Positions 1-8,673 are shown, numbered from the stretch's first letter. The stretch: 50,891 nucleotides of DNA from Crocinitomicaceae bacterium (GCA_020436025.1 JAGQYP010000024.1:1-50891), one strand, 5' to 3'. The notes: a model not told the origin generated them from the sequence alone. Made by a program: numbers and translations.

Positions 1-1
1 A

Positions 2-49
2 GCCTACACTTCAGAAGAAGGGAAGGGTGAACCAATGTTTCTACAGTAA
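2..49 (+). CDS. 3' end of an unidentified protein-coding gene (partial)
   Basis: The second forward frame is open from the window edge and ends at TAA 47-49, giving a C-terminal tail of sixteen residues or fewer ending in EPMFLQ. It lies just before a hairpin that could terminate both this gene and the convergent ribosomal protein operon. The tail is too short to assign a family, and it may not be a real gene end. Confidence 0.3.
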   Translation, partial: AYTSEEGKGEPMFLQ

Positions 50-81
50 GAAAGAGTCCAGAAATGCAGAAATCTAATCAA

Positions 82-113
82 AAAAAGCCCCAGTATCTCT
101 ACCAGGGCTTTTC
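82..113 (-). terminator. Rho-independent terminator of the rpsF-rpsR-rplI operon
   Basis: On the minus strand a stem of about 11 pairs (AAGCCCTGGTA with TACTGGGGCTT, including G-T pairs) closes a GAGA tetraloop and is followed by a T run. An A-rich flank on the other side means it may also act on the plus strand. It sits about 20 bp past the rplI stop. Confidence 0.8.
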
Positions 114-132
114 AATTTTATCGAGTCAGGAA

Positions 133-579
133 TTACTCCCCTACTACTTCAAATTTGAAGGCTTGCTTCACATCTTTATGAAGGTTTGCTTCCGCTTCGT
201 AAGTTCCAACTTCTTTGATTGGCTCGTTTACGATCTTGATTGATTTTCTATCAATTTCGATTCCTTCTTTAGATAAAGCTTCAGAAAGCTGAATTGTGTT
301 GATCGATCCAAAAATCTTATCATTCTCACCTACTTTCGCTCCGATCTTGATAACCAAGTTCTCTAATTTCGTAGCTACTGCTTCAGCTTCTTCTTTTACC
401 TTGTTTTCTTTGTGCGCTCTTTGTTTCAATACTTCGTTGTGCGCTTTTAGGGTAGACGCAGTTGCGATCTCAGCATATCCTTGAGGAATCAAGAAATTTC
501 TTCCGTATCCTGGCTTTACTGTTACTACTTCGTCTTTATATCCTAATTTATCTACGTTTTTCTTTAATATTACCTGCAT
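133..579 (-). CDS. rplI: 50S ribosomal protein L9 (bL9)
   Basis: Structural protein of the large ribosomal subunit that binds 23S rRNA near the L1 stalk. The N-terminus (MQVILKKNVDKLGYKDEVVTVKPGYGRN) carries the L9 signature, including the GYGRNFLIP segment, followed by the long central helix and a C-terminal domain. The product is 148 residues, the usual family length. The ATG at 577-579 is chosen because L9 proteins begin MQVIL; a TTG two codons upstream would add only two residues. It is the last gene of the rpsF-rpsR-rplI operon, 24 bp after rpsR, and is followed by a strong terminator. Confidence 0.97.
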   Translation of the reverse strand: MQVILKKNVDKLGYKDEVVTVKPGYGRNFLIPQGYAEIATASTLKAHNEVLKQRAHKENKVKEEAEAVATKLENLVIKIGAKVGENDKIFGSINTIQLSEALSKEGIEIDRKSIKIVNEPIKEVGTYEAEANLHKDVKQAFKFEVVGE

Positions 580-603
580 GATCAAAAGGTTTTAATTCGT
601 TAA

Positions 604-867
604 TTACTTCAACATATCACCTACGTATGGAAGAATCGCCAAGTGTCTAGCTCTTTTGATAGCTTTGTTCACTCTCTTCTGATATTTCGCAGAAGTACCG
701 GTTAATCTTCTTGGTAATATTTTACCTTGTTCGTTTACAAATTTCAATAGGAAATCAGGATCTTTATAATCGATGTACTTAATCCCTGACTTTTTGAATC
801 TACAGTATTTATCTTTTTTGATCTCAATGTTGATCGGAGTAAGATATCTAATATCTGAATTTGACAT
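604..867 (-). CDS. rpsR: 30S ribosomal protein S18 (bS18)
   Basis: Small-subunit protein that pairs with S6 on the platform of the 30S particle. The 87-residue product has the family features: the [15 protein letters not shown] segment, the [17 protein letters not shown] block that contacts rRNA, and the [11 protein letters not shown] end. It lies between rpsF and rplI with spacers of about 25 bp, in the order expected for Bacteroidota. ATG start at 865-867. Confidence 0.97.
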   Translation of the reverse strand: MSNSDIRYLTPINIEIKKDKYCRFKKSGIKYIDYKDPDFLLKFVNEQGKILPRRLTGTSAKYQKRVNKAIKRARHLAILPYVGDMLK

Positions 868-892
868 GTCTTTAAAGTTTTAATGTTTTTAA

Positions 893-1228
893 TTAAGCTT
901 TTCCAGCCATTTTAGCTCTTCTCTTATCTGCCCAAGCAACATGATCTTTGTCCATTCTCACAGTCAAAAATCTCATTACTCTTTCGTCTCTTTTCAATTG
1001 CGTTTCAAATTCAGCAATTGCAGCTCCTTCAGCTTCAAATTCCATCAAACTGTAAAAACCTGTTGTCTTTTTTTGAATTGGATAAGCCAATTTCTTAAGA
1101 CCCCACTCTTCTACGTGGTTCACTTTGCAAGTTTTCTTTAGCAAAGCCTGATAATCTTTTACTGCTTCCTTTGCCTGATCCTCAGACAAAACGGGAGTTA
1201 AAATGAAAACAGTTTCGTAACTATTCAT
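893..1228 (-). CDS. rpsF: 30S ribosomal protein S6 (bS6)
   Basis: Small-subunit protein that forms a heterodimer with S18. The 111-residue product begins [16 protein letters not shown] and contains the [13 protein letters not shown] segment and the [13 protein letters not shown] strand typical of S6. It is the first gene of the rpsF-rpsR-rplI operon and has a good Bacteroidota-type promoter upstream. S6-S18 complexes autoregulate such operons in several bacteria, but no leader structure was confirmed here. Confidence 0.97.
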   Translation of the reverse strand: MNSYETVFILTPVLSEDQAKEAVKDYQALLKKTCKVNHVEEWGLKKLAYPIQKKTTGFYSLMEFEAEGAAIAEFETQLKRDERVMRFLTVRMDKDHVAWADKRRAKMAGKA

Positions 1229-1262
1229 ACTTTTTCGTATTTAAAAATTATTAATGAGGGCG

Positions 1263-1294
1263 CAAAATTAGACTATTTATCCGATATTTACAAA
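1263..1294 (-). promoter_or_regulatory. Promoter of the rpsF operon (Bacteroidota consensus)
   Basis: Read on the minus strand, TTTG (1291-1294) is separated by 20 bp from TAATTTTG (1263-1270), matching the Bacteroidota primary-sigma consensus TTTG-N20-TAnnTTTG. Transcription would start about 30 bp before the rpsF ATG. This is the best-formed promoter in the window. Confidence 0.75.
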
Positions 1295-1363
1295 CGCCGA
1301 ACGGCCATATTTTCAAAGAAAGAGCAAAAAAATACAAACTCAAAGAGAAAGGACGAATAAAAA

Positions 1364-3238
1364 GTGTGCGGAATAAACGGAATATACGATCTTAAAACCA
1401 TTCAAAACCCGCGTCAAATCATAGAATCAATGAATCAGTCTATGGTTCACCGCGGACCCGATGCTCAGGGAATTTACGAGGACGAAAATATTGTTTTGGG
1501 TCATCGAAGATTATCCATTATCGACTTGGAAGAGGCCTCCAATCAACCCATGACTACTTCTGAAGGTCGGTACACCATTGTTTTTAATGGAGAGATCTAC
1601 AATTTTCAGGAGATCAAAAATCTTCTGCCCAATTATCCTTGGAAGTCGAAAGGCGACACGGAAGTGATCCTAGCTGCATGGCAGGAATGGGGTCTGAATG
1701 CCATCAAACAATTCAATGGGATGTTTGCCATCGCCATCTACGACAAAGTGAAAAATGATTTGCACGTTTTTCGAGATCGATTGGGGATCAAACCTTTGTA
1801 TTTTTATTACAACGAGACTTTTTTCCTATTCTCTTCTTCTGTAAAATCGATTTTAGAATCGGGATTGGTGCCTCGTAAACTAGATCAGGATTCCCTTATT
1901 GATTATTTGCGATTTCAGACGGTACAAACGCCTAAAACCATGGTGGAGGATGTCTTTCAGTTGGAGCCTGGAAATTACATTCGCGTACATCAGGATGGAA
2001 TCGAAAAGAAAACCTACTGGGCGCTGGAAAAAGACTATTTGCCTGTTCCTCGCAACTACGATACAATCAAAGAAAAAGTACGAGAATTACTTACGGCATC
2101 GGTCGAAAGAAGACTGATTTCTGATGTAGAAGTGGGCGCTTTTCTCTCGGGTGGCATTGATTCGAGTTTGATTGTAGGCATCATTAAAAAAGAATTAGGA
2201 AGAGATATTTCCACTTTCAATGTCAATTTTGCTGAAGAAGAATTTTCTGAGGCGAAATATGCAAGACTGATTGCGGATAAATACCAGACCAAACACACGG
2301 AGATTAATTTGTCGCCCAAAGATTTTCTGGAAAAATTGCCGGAAGCTCTCAATAAAATGGATCATCCGAGCGGAGACGGACCAAATACATATATTGTTTC
2401 GGAAGTCACCAAAAAACAGGGCATCACTGTTGCTCTTTCAGGTTTAGGAGGAGATGAATTGTTTGCCGGATACGACATATTTAAAAGAATCCCAGAGGTT
2501 CAAAATAAAAAATGGTTGCTGAGCTTCCCGGTTTACATTCGCAAATTAATGGCCAAAGGGCTACTGCTTAAAAGTAATTCCATTGCTTCACGAAAGGTTG
2601 GAGAAGTGATCAAACAACCCTATTTCGATTCAGAATATATTTATCAGTTCAACCGACAAGTTTTCATGGATTTTCAGATTGAAAAGATGACGGGAATGCA
2701 CAAATTACCCGTAAATTCTTCTTTCGCTTTGGGTCATGAAAAAATTGGATTTGACACTCCAGGTTGGAATTTACCAGCCCTTTCGAAGATTTCTTATTTG
2801 GAAATTTCAACCTATATGCAAAATGTATTGTTGAGAGATTCGGATCAAATGTCGATGGCGCATTCATTGGAAATCAGGGTGCCGTTTTTGGACCACAAAC
2901 TAGTGGAATATGCCATGGGAATTCCAGATTTTGCCAAATATCCTCATAAACCCAAAAAACTTCTTTTGGATGCTTTCGATGATTTGCTTCCGGAAGAGGT
3001 TTGGAACAGAAAGAAAATGGGCTTTGTTTTGCCCTACGAACAATGGATGAAAAACGAACTGAGAGGTTTTTGCGAGTCCAATTTAAATGCTTTGAAGGAG
3101 GTCGGACACTTCCAAAATGAAGAGATCGATAAGTTGTGGAAGCAATTTTTAAATGGAAATAAAATTTTATCTTGGTCAAGAATTTGGTCTTTAGTAGTTT
3201 TAGGTAACTGGATTAAAGAAAATCAGATTGAAGGATAA
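1364..3238 (+). CDS. asnB: Asparagine synthetase (glutamine-hydrolysing), AsnB type
   Basis: Makes asparagine from aspartate, ATP and glutamine-derived ammonia, or amidates a sugar or other precursor, since AsnB homologues are common in surface-polysaccharide clusters. The GTG start puts Cys2 (MCGINGIYD) at the N-terminus as the class II glutaminase nucleophile. Further glutaminase motifs are HRGPD, HRRLSIIDL and FNGEIYNF. The synthetase half has the pyrophosphate loop SGGIDSS near residue 262, then SGLGGDELFAGYD and MSMAHSLEIRVPFLDH. The length of 624 residues is normal. It leads a polysaccharide operon and overlaps the next gene by 11 bp, so a role in surface glycan modification is as likely as amino acid supply. 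Confidence 0.93.
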   Translation: MCGINGIYDLKTIQNPRQIIESMNQSMVHRGPDAQGIYEDENIVLGHRRLSIIDLEEASNQPMTTSEGRYTIVFNGEIYNFQEIKNLLPNYPWKSKGDTEVILAAWQEWGLNAIKQFNGMFAIAIYDKVKNDLHVFRDRLGIKPLYFYYNETFFLFSSSVKSILESGLVPRKLDQDSLIDYLRFQTVQTPKTMVEDVFQLEPGNYIRVHQDGIEKKTYWALEKDYLPVPRNYDTIKEKVRELLTASVERRLISDVEVGAFLSGGIDSSLIVGIIKKELGRDISTFNVNFAEEEFSEAKYARLIADKYQTKHTEINLSPKDFLEKLPEALNKMDHPSGDGPNTYIVSEVTKKQGITVALSGLGGDELFAGYDIFKRIPEVQNKKWLLSFPVYIRKLMAKGLLLKSNSIASRKVGEVIKQPYFDSEYIYQFNRQVFMDFQIEKMTGMHKLPVNSSFALGHEKIGFDTPGWNLPALSKISYLEISTYMQNVLLRDSDQMSMAHSLEIRVPFLDHKLVEYAMGIPDFAKYPHKPKKLLLDAFDDLLPEEVWNRKKMGFVLPYEQWMKNELRGFCESNLNALKEVGHFQNEEIDKLWKQFLNGNKILSWSRIWSLVVLGNWIKENQIEG

Positions 3239-4382
3239 GAAAAAAATAATGGTTTTTATTGATTGGTACGTACCCGGTTTTAAAGCTGGCGGACCAATTC
3301 GAAGCGTATTCAATATTGTTTCGGCCTTAAAAGAGGAGTACAATTTTTTCATTCTGACTTCCGCTTACGACTTAGGTGAAGAAAATCCTTACAAAGACAT
3401 CGAGCTCAACCAATGGAATGATGTGGATGGCGTATTGATCAAATACCTGGACAAGGACCACATCAAAAATGCGGTGATCAAACACAATGTGGATGAAATA
3501 GATCCTGACTTGCTTTATGTGAACGGAATCTTTTCTCGCTATTTTTCGATTTTACCTATTCGAATTGGTCGAACCAAAAAGATCAAAACCATTGTTGCTC
3601 CTAGAGGAATGCTGGGCGATGGGGCTTTGGATGTGAAGAAGTTTAAGAAGAATTTGTTTTTGAAATACAGCAAATTCACTAAAATGTTTGAAAATGTAAC
3701 TTGGCACGCTTCTACAGATTTGGAATCGGCCGAAATCAAGAAAATTTTTGGTGAAAAAGCAGCTATTCGAATTTCAATAAATATTCCTTCTCCCCAAACG
3801 CTGAAAATGGGACAGATCTCCAAATTGAAGAAATACGATGAGATTAAGTTGGTTTATGTAGGTCGCCTATCTCCGAAAAAGAATCTTCATTTACTAATTG
3901 ATTGGATACAAAAATTTAGCTATACCAAAAAGACCATATTGGAAATTTGGGGTGAAAGTTCTGAAAAGGAATATGTAGATGAATTACATCAGATAATAAA
4001 GCCTAATTCTAAAGTTGAAATTCAGTTCAAAGGAGCCGCAAACCCAATGGAATTGCCTCAGATTTACGCGTCTAGTCACTATTTTATATTGATGACAAAA
4101 CACGAGAATTATGGGCATGTTATCGCTGAAGCTTTGAGTAATGGCTGTCCGGTAATCATCAGTGACAAAACACCTTGGAGAGACTTACAAACCAAAGGAA
4201 TTGGATGGGATATTGATATAGATGAAAATCAGTTTTTGAAAACACTAGATAAGGCTATTAAAATGGATCCGATAGATTACAATAAAATGGCTCAGAACGC
4301 ATTTAATTATTTCAAAGAACACGTGTACGGGCCTGAGGTAATAGCTTCCAATAAACAATTATTTGAAGATGAAGGAAACTGA
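3228..4382 (+). CDS. Glycosyltransferase family 4 protein
   Basis: Predicted cytoplasmic, membrane-associated retaining glycosyltransferase of the GT-B fold. The N-terminus has WYVPGFKAGGPIRSV, a glycine-rich acceptor-side motif of GT4 enzymes. The C-terminal half has KLVYVGRLSPKKNLHLLI (start of the donor domain), then MTKHENYGHVIAEALSNGCPVI with the E-x7-E-like motif. The longest frame uses a TTG at 3228 that overlaps asnB by 11 bp; ATG at 3249 (MVFIDWY) is an alternative eight codons in. It probably adds a sugar during assembly of a surface polysaccharide; the sugar is unknown. Confidence 0.88.
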   Translation: MKDKKKIMVFIDWYVPGFKAGGPIRSVFNIVSALKEEYNFFILTSAYDLGEENPYKDIELNQWNDVDGVLIKYLDKDHIKNAVIKHNVDEIDPDLLYVNGIFSRYFSILPIRIGRTKKIKTIVAPRGMLGDGALDVKKFKKNLFLKYSKFTKMFENVTWHASTDLESAEIKKIFGEKAAIRISINIPSPQTLKMGQISKLKKYDEIKLVYVGRLSPKKNLHLLIDWIQKFSYTKKTILEIWGESSEKEYVDELHQIIKPNSKVEIQFKGAANPMELPQIYASSHYFILMTKHENYGHVIAEALSNGCPVIISDKTPWRDLQTKGIGWDIDIDENQFLKTLDKAIKMDPIDYNKMAQNAFNYFKEHVYGPEVIASNKQLFEDEGN

Positions 4383-4920
4383 TCTGTCAACGTTCAATAA
4401 TTCTTGGTACAGACCTGGAAATAAAGTGAAGATCATTATTTGGTACTTCATGAATGCGACGTTTCTGACTAATCCTTTCTTCCCTTTTTCAAAACCTAAA
4501 ATTTGGTTGCTCAAATTATTCGGAGCCAAAATCGGAAAAGGTGTGTTGATCAAGCCACGAGTTTCTGTGAAATATCCATGGAAACTTAAGATTGGAAATC
4601 ATGTTTGGATCGGAGAAAAAGTCTGGATCGATAATCTGGGAATGGTCACCATAGAAGACCACGTTTGCATCTCTCAAGGAGCCATGCTTTTATGCGGAAA
4701 CCACAATTACAAAAAATCAACATTTGATCTGATTGTAGGAGATATCAAATTGGAAAAAGGTTCCTGGGTAGGAGCTCACGCTGTGGTTTGCCCGAAAGTT
4801 ACGATTGCTTCTCACAGTATTCTTACAGTCAATTCCGTAGCCGTAAAATCTACAGAACCTTACTTTATTTATCAGGGAAATCCAGCTGAAAAATTAAGGG
4901 AAAGAAAAATTGGGCAATAA
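4369..4920 (+). CDS. WcaF-like hexapeptide-repeat acetyltransferase
   Basis: Left-handed parallel beta-helix O-acetyltransferase, similar to WcaF of colanic acid synthesis. The N-terminal FNNSWYRPG...IIWYFMNATF segment is typical of the WcaF subgroup. Hexapeptide turns follow (IGKGVLIKPRV, IGNHVWIGEKV, IEDHVCISQGA, WVGAHAVVCPKV), with HNYKKS as the likely acetyl-CoA/catalytic loop and a C-terminal GNPAEK seal. ATG at 4369 is preferred over TTG at 4363. It overlaps the glycosyltransferase by 14 bp and the kinase gene by 11 bp. The acetylated sugar is not known. Confidence 0.87.
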   Translation: MKETDLSTFNNSWYRPGNKVKIIIWYFMNATFLTNPFFPFSKPKIWLLKLFGAKIGKGVLIKPRVSVKYPWKLKIGNHVWIGEKVWIDNLGMVTIEDHVCISQGAMLLCGNHNYKKSTFDLIVGDIKLEKGSWVGAHAVVCPKVTIASHSILTVNSVAVKSTEPYFIYQGNPAEKLRERKIGQ

Positions 4921-5734
4921 GCTGATCATAGAAAGCGGGTCCACAAAAGCAGATTGGGTTGTTTTGGATGAAAATGGAGTACTGAACCAAATACAATCGG
5001 TCGGACTCAATCCAAAAATCTTAACTCAGGAGCTATTCAAAAAATCAGTTGAGGAAATCGTTCAAAAGCTAAATGCCCAGCCGATCGAACAAGTCTATTT
5101 TTATGGAGCCGGGGTTATCGGATTGGAAAATAAGGTGAAAGAAGTTTTCAAATCCACCATTCCAAATACTGAAGTAACTGTTTTCAGTGATTTGATAGCT
5201 GGCTTACATGTTTCTTCTTTTGATCGCAAAATGATCTGTATTTTGGGTACGGGTTCTTATATCGGACTTTTTGAACAAGAGAATTTACTTGAAAGCAGAT
5301 TGGGGCATGGATATATTATTGGCGACCTTTGCAGTGGATCGGAATTTGGAAAAATAGTTTTAAGAGATTTCCTAAATGGTGATTTGCCTGTAGTTCTTGC
5401 AGATGAATTCGAGAACACACCAGCGGAACTCCAAAAACAATTGTATCAGCAAAAAACACCTAACCGATTTTTAGCCTCTTTTTTTCCCATTTTGTCGAAA
5501 CACAGCAATACCGAGTACGGGAAGCAATTAATCGAAGAACAAATTCAATTGCTATCGAAAAAAGGAGTAGAACCTCTTTCTCAGAATTGTAAGAAAATCA
5601 CTTTCATTGGAGGAGTCGCAAATCAGCTAAAATCAGAGCTTACGGCCTATTTTGGATCCCATTACGAAATCGAATTCGTTGAAAAACCGATAGAGAAATT
5701 AGTTGAATTCCATCAATCTCATTCGTCGATTTAA
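4910..5734 (+). CDS. BadF/BadG-type ATPase, N-acetylglucosamine-kinase-like
   Basis: Member of the ASKHA sugar-kinase fold that includes GlcNAc kinase. The ATP-phosphate loops are visible: IIESGSTKADWVVLD at residues 6-20 (phosphate 1), CILGTGSYIGLF (phosphate 2) and ITFIGGVANQ (adenosine). The length of 274 residues matches Bacteroidota members. The likely job is phosphorylation of GlcNAc or a related amino sugar, feeding either cell wall recycling or the adjacent glycan pathway. The start is a TTG overlapping the previous gene by 11 bp; no in-frame ATG lies near enough to keep the first ATP loop. Confidence 0.85.
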   Translation: MGNKLIIESGSTKADWVVLDENGVLNQIQSVGLNPKILTQELFKKSVEEIVQKLNAQPIEQVYFYGAGVIGLENKVKEVFKSTIPNTEVTVFSDLIAGLHVSSFDRKMICILGTGSYIGLFEQENLLESRLGHGYIIGDLCSGSEFGKIVLRDFLNGDLPVVLADEFENTPAELQKQLYQQKTPNRFLASFFPILSKHSNTEYGKQLIEEQIQLLSKKGVEPLSQNCKKITFIGGVANQLKSELTAYFGSHYEIEFVEKPIEKLVEFHQSHSSI

Positions 5735-5878
5735 AATACAATTAATCGAAAATTCAGACAGATTTAATACCCGAAATTTGGTATTTTGTCTTTTCAAAAT
5801 CGAGTTTGGTAGAAATTTTTATTTGCTACACAATAATTATCCCGATATTGCTATCAAGGAAACCAAAGATCAGTTAGT

Positions 5879-6277
5879 ATGAATCTTTTTACAATTGAGG
5901 AAACCCCGAAAACCCCTGCTGTGACATTAGATCCTGAGAAAGGATTACTAGAAATTGTTGGTCGTTCAGTACCTTCTGAAGCAGAAGAGTTTTGGGATCC
6001 AATTCTAGAGCAATTCGATGCTTATTGTATGCATCCTGCTGCTGCTACCAGTGTAAAAATCAATCTTGAGTATTTCAATATCTCATCATCCAAAAGACTT
6101 TTGTTCTTACTTTACAAAATGAACGATCTGATTGACAGAGGATTCAATGTAGAGATTGAGTGGATGTACAAAGAGAATGACGAAGACATGTATGAAGTGG
6201 GAAGAGACTACGCTTTCATGGTAAAAGTACCTTTTCATTTTGTTTCTTATGTTGAAGAAGTAGCTCTGGCAATCTGA
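5879..6277 (+). CDS. SiaC-family regulatory protein (DUF1987)
   Basis: Small cytoplasmic protein of the DUF1987/SiaC family. In Pseudomonas, SiaC is phosphorylated by SiaB, dephosphorylated by SiaA, and when unphosphorylated activates a diguanylate cyclase. Here the family core YFNISSSK lies at residues 65-72, followed by the RGFNVEIEWMYKENDEDMYEVG segment; the length of 132 is normal. Position 68 is Ile where Pseudomonas SiaC, as recalled, has the phospho-accepting Thr, although Ser69-71 follow. No SiaA, SiaB or GGDEF gene is nearby. It stands alone between the polysaccharide operon and a mannosyltransferase gene, so partner and output are unknown. Confidence 0.85.
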   Translation: MNLFTIEETPKTPAVTLDPEKGLLEIVGRSVPSEAEEFWDPILEQFDAYCMHPAAATSVKINLEYFNISSSKRLLFLLYKMNDLIDRGFNVEIEWMYKENDEDMYEVGRDYAFMVKVPFHFVSYVEEVALAI

Positions 6278-6311
6278 TTTATTTTATTATTACTTTTGGG
6301 CAAAACTTTTA

Positions 6312-7784
6312 ATGCGAGCTGCCCTAAACATATTTCTTTCGGAGAAAAATCTATTTATTTCTGGAGCAATAGCGCTATTTCTGGCAGCTTATTTTTCTAA
6401 AGGTTACTATCATCCCGATGAGCATTTTCAAATTCTGGAGTTTGCCCACTACAAATTAAGCCACGCCCCGGCAAGCGAACTGGCTTGGGAATTTCATGCG
6501 AAAATCAGACCTACCACTCAGCCCATGATTGCGGCGATTTTCATGAAGGTTTTAAACACACTCGGCCTACAAAATCCCTTCCTTATTAGTTTCATTTTAA
6601 GATTGTTTGCTGCCTCATTAAGCTTTCTGGGAATATTTCTGTTTTACCGAACTTTTAAAGAGGAAATCAAGTCACAAAAACTGAGGATTTACTTTTTATT
6701 GCTCACCTTTTTTACCTGGTTTATTTTATTCAACAGCGTTCGCTTTTCTTCAGAAGGATTGGGAACTTCATTTATTTTGATTGCCATCTCCCTGCTCTTC
6801 AAACTGAAAGAAAAAAACGGACTCCATTTCATTTATATAGGGAGCATTTTTGGACTTTCCTTCCTGATGAGATTTCAAATTGGCTTTCTTTTGTTTGGCT
6901 TGTTTTTATGGCTTTTGATTTTCAAAAAATTGTCTTTTACTCAGTGGTTAGGTCTTGGAATTGGAGTACTAACGCTCATCGGATTGGGTATTTGTATCGA
7001 TTCCTGGTTTTATGGAGAATACACCCTCACCATCTGGAATTACTTCGAATCCAATATCATTGATGGAAAAGCTTCCTCTTTCGGAGAATCCCCATGGTGG
7101 TGGTATTTTACGGAATTCTTAGGGTCCGCCGTACCTCCCTATTCTTTTATATTGCTCGTTGGTAGCCTCTATTTTGTTATTTGGAATTGGAAACACCCGA
7201 TTGCTTTCATGTTTGTTTTCTTTTTATTAGGTCACATTGTCGTGGCTCACAAAGAATTACGGTTTCTTTTCCCCATTGCCCCATTTTTACCTTTCATGAC
7301 CCTTATATCATTGGAACATTTCAATGCAAAGAAAAATTTCCAGTTAATGACTCAGCCTGTAGTCCGTTTCATCGTAATTACTGGCTTGGTTGTCAATTTT
7401 GTTTTGACACTTGTCGTTTGTTTCCGACCCACAGATCCGCATACTGTAATGTTTGAAAACATCTGGAACAATTACAAAGAGCCAGTCAAAATCTATTATT
7501 TCCAAAACAATCCCTATCATCGTCCTTATACTCTGAATTTTTACAAAAGACCGGATTTGATCCCCGTTAAGGCGAATTCCGTTAGTGAGATTCAACTGAA
7601 TTCCGACACGACTCAACTCGTTTTGGTGCATTTTCAGGAAAGAGATAGTTTGAAAAATTTGGATGGAAAATTCGTTTACATGACCTACCCGGAATGGGTA
7701 CTTCAATACAATTTCAATGATTGGTTGAGTCGAAGTTATGTTTACTACATCGTCGAACTTCCTTCAGCATCTACCACTAAATAG
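6312..7784 (+). CDS. GT22-family mannosyltransferase-like membrane protein
   Basis: Predicted polytopic GT-C glycosyltransferase with about ten hydrophobic segments over the first 370 residues and a soluble C-terminal domain. The first external loop carries YYHPDEHFQ (about residues 32-40), the acidic motif of the Alg9/PIG-B (GT22) family. A second conserved motif, HKELRFLFPIAPF, lies near residue 310. Eukaryotic members use dolichol-phosphate mannose, so a polyprenyl-phosphate sugar donor is the natural inference here. The length of 490 fits. The 3' end overlaps the convergent DUF1853 gene by about 40 bp. Confidence 0.82.
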   Translation: MRAALNIFLSEKNLFISGAIALFLAAYFSKGYYHPDEHFQILEFAHYKLSHAPASELAWEFHAKIRPTTQPMIAAIFMKVLNTLGLQNPFLISFILRLFAASLSFLGIFLFYRTFKEEIKSQKLRIYFLLLTFFTWFILFNSVRFSSEGLGTSFILIAISLLFKLKEKNGLHFIYIGSIFGLSFLMRFQIGFLLFGLFLWLLIFKKLSFTQWLGLGIGVLTLIGLGICIDSWFYGEYTLTIWNYFESNIIDGKASSFGESPWWWYFTEFLGSAVPPYSFILLVGSLYFVIWNWKHPIAFMFVFFLLGHIVVAHKELRFLFPIAPFLPFMTLISLEHFNAKKNFQLMTQPVVRFIVITGLVVNFVLTLVVCFRPTDPHTVMFENIWNNYKEPVKIYYFQNNPYHRPYTLNFYKRPDLIPVKANSVSEIQLNSDTTQLVLVHFQERDSLKNLDGKFVYMTYPEWVLQYNFNDWLSRSYVYYIVELPSASTTK

Positions 7785-8596
7785 TTCTGAAAGACATTTT
7801 TTGATCGCAAACCAAGAATTAGTGACTTCCCGTTTTCTCGGTATTTCCGAATTTCTACAAGAACCTGATCGGGTGGACATTTATATTCATTCGAAGCAAA
7901 ATAAATATCAGAGACCCAGGCTTTCTTTGGAAAGATAAAATACTCTACATCTGGCATAAAAACAGAAGCTACCTGCTCCCATTCAACAAAATCAAATTCA
8001 ATTTTTTTAAGCTGATCTAACTGGATGTCCTTAGCCCCAAATAAATGTCCTTTCACAAAAAAATGAGAAGGAATGTCACCATATTTCTCCACCACTTCAT
8101 CAGCCAGAAACAAAGGCAATTGTTTGGAAGCTACTTTCTCCAGTTTGTTTAAAAAGGTGTCTTTTCTTCTTGGTCCTTTCCATCCTGAAAGATCTGAACT
8201 AAAACCAGCATAGTATTTTAAAGAGGTTTCCAATCCAAAAACCTGCCCGTTTATTTTCAAGATAAAATCAATTTCACCTACCGTAATGCCTTCGCGTATG
8301 ATCTGCCAACTATGCTCCAAAATTTCAATCTGAGGATGATGCTGAAAATAACTCTCCAACAAGGCTTCACAATAATGCCCTAAACGCAGATTCCTTGCTT
8401 CCAACAACTTTTGGATCACTTCATTTTGAGTATCCATGGAAGCCAGAACCTCATTTGATTTCATCAATAAATCGCTTAAAATTTTGCCCTCCGGAAAGGA
8501 AATTTGAGGATAAGAATGAATCAAAAAATCGGAATGGAGGAGAAAATCCAAATCTCGTATTACATTATTCTGATATTGCTTTTTGTTAACAATCAT
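7745..8596 (-). CDS. DUF1853 family protein, PD-(D/E)XK nuclease-like
   Basis: Belongs to DUF1853, a family without an assigned function. The core RNLRLGHYCEALLESYF is followed by GEIDFILKINGQVFGLETSLKYY, which has the spacing of a PD-(D/E)XK active site: an upstream Glu, Asp in GEIDF, then Glu-x3-Lys in ETSLK. KGPRRKDTFLNKLEKV comes next. ATG at 8594-8596 is preferred; a TTG at 8612-8614 would add six residues. The 3' end overlaps the convergent GT22 gene by about 40 bp. Nuclease activity is inferred from the motif only. Confidence 0.78.
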   Translation of the reverse strand: MIVNKKQYQNNVIRDLDFLLHSDFLIHSYPQISFPEGKILSDLLMKSNEVLASMDTQNEVIQKLLEARNLRLGHYCEALLESYFQHHPQIEILEHSWQIIREGITVGEIDFILKINGQVFGLETSLKYYAGFSSDLSGWKGPRRKDTFLNKLEKVASKQLPLFLADEVVEKYGDIPSHFFVKGHLFGAKDIQLDQLKKIEFDFVEWEQVASVFMPDVEYFIFPKKAWVSDIYFASNEYKCPPDQVLVEIRKYRENGKSLILGLRSKNVFQNYLVVDAEGSSTM

Positions 8597-8638
8597 TAAA
8601 GGCCCTTTCGACAAGCTAAAAATATAGAATTAAAATTT

Positions 8639-8646
8639 TACCTTTG
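8639..8646 (+). promoter_or_regulatory. -7 promoter element of the OmpH operon
   Basis: TACCTTTG matches the Bacteroidota TAnnTTTG box and lies 27 bp before the start codon at 8674. No clear TTG is seen about 20 bp upstream, so the -33 half is weak. Confidence 0.55.
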
Positions 8647-8673
8647 CACCTTAAATTATCTAAGAATTAAATT

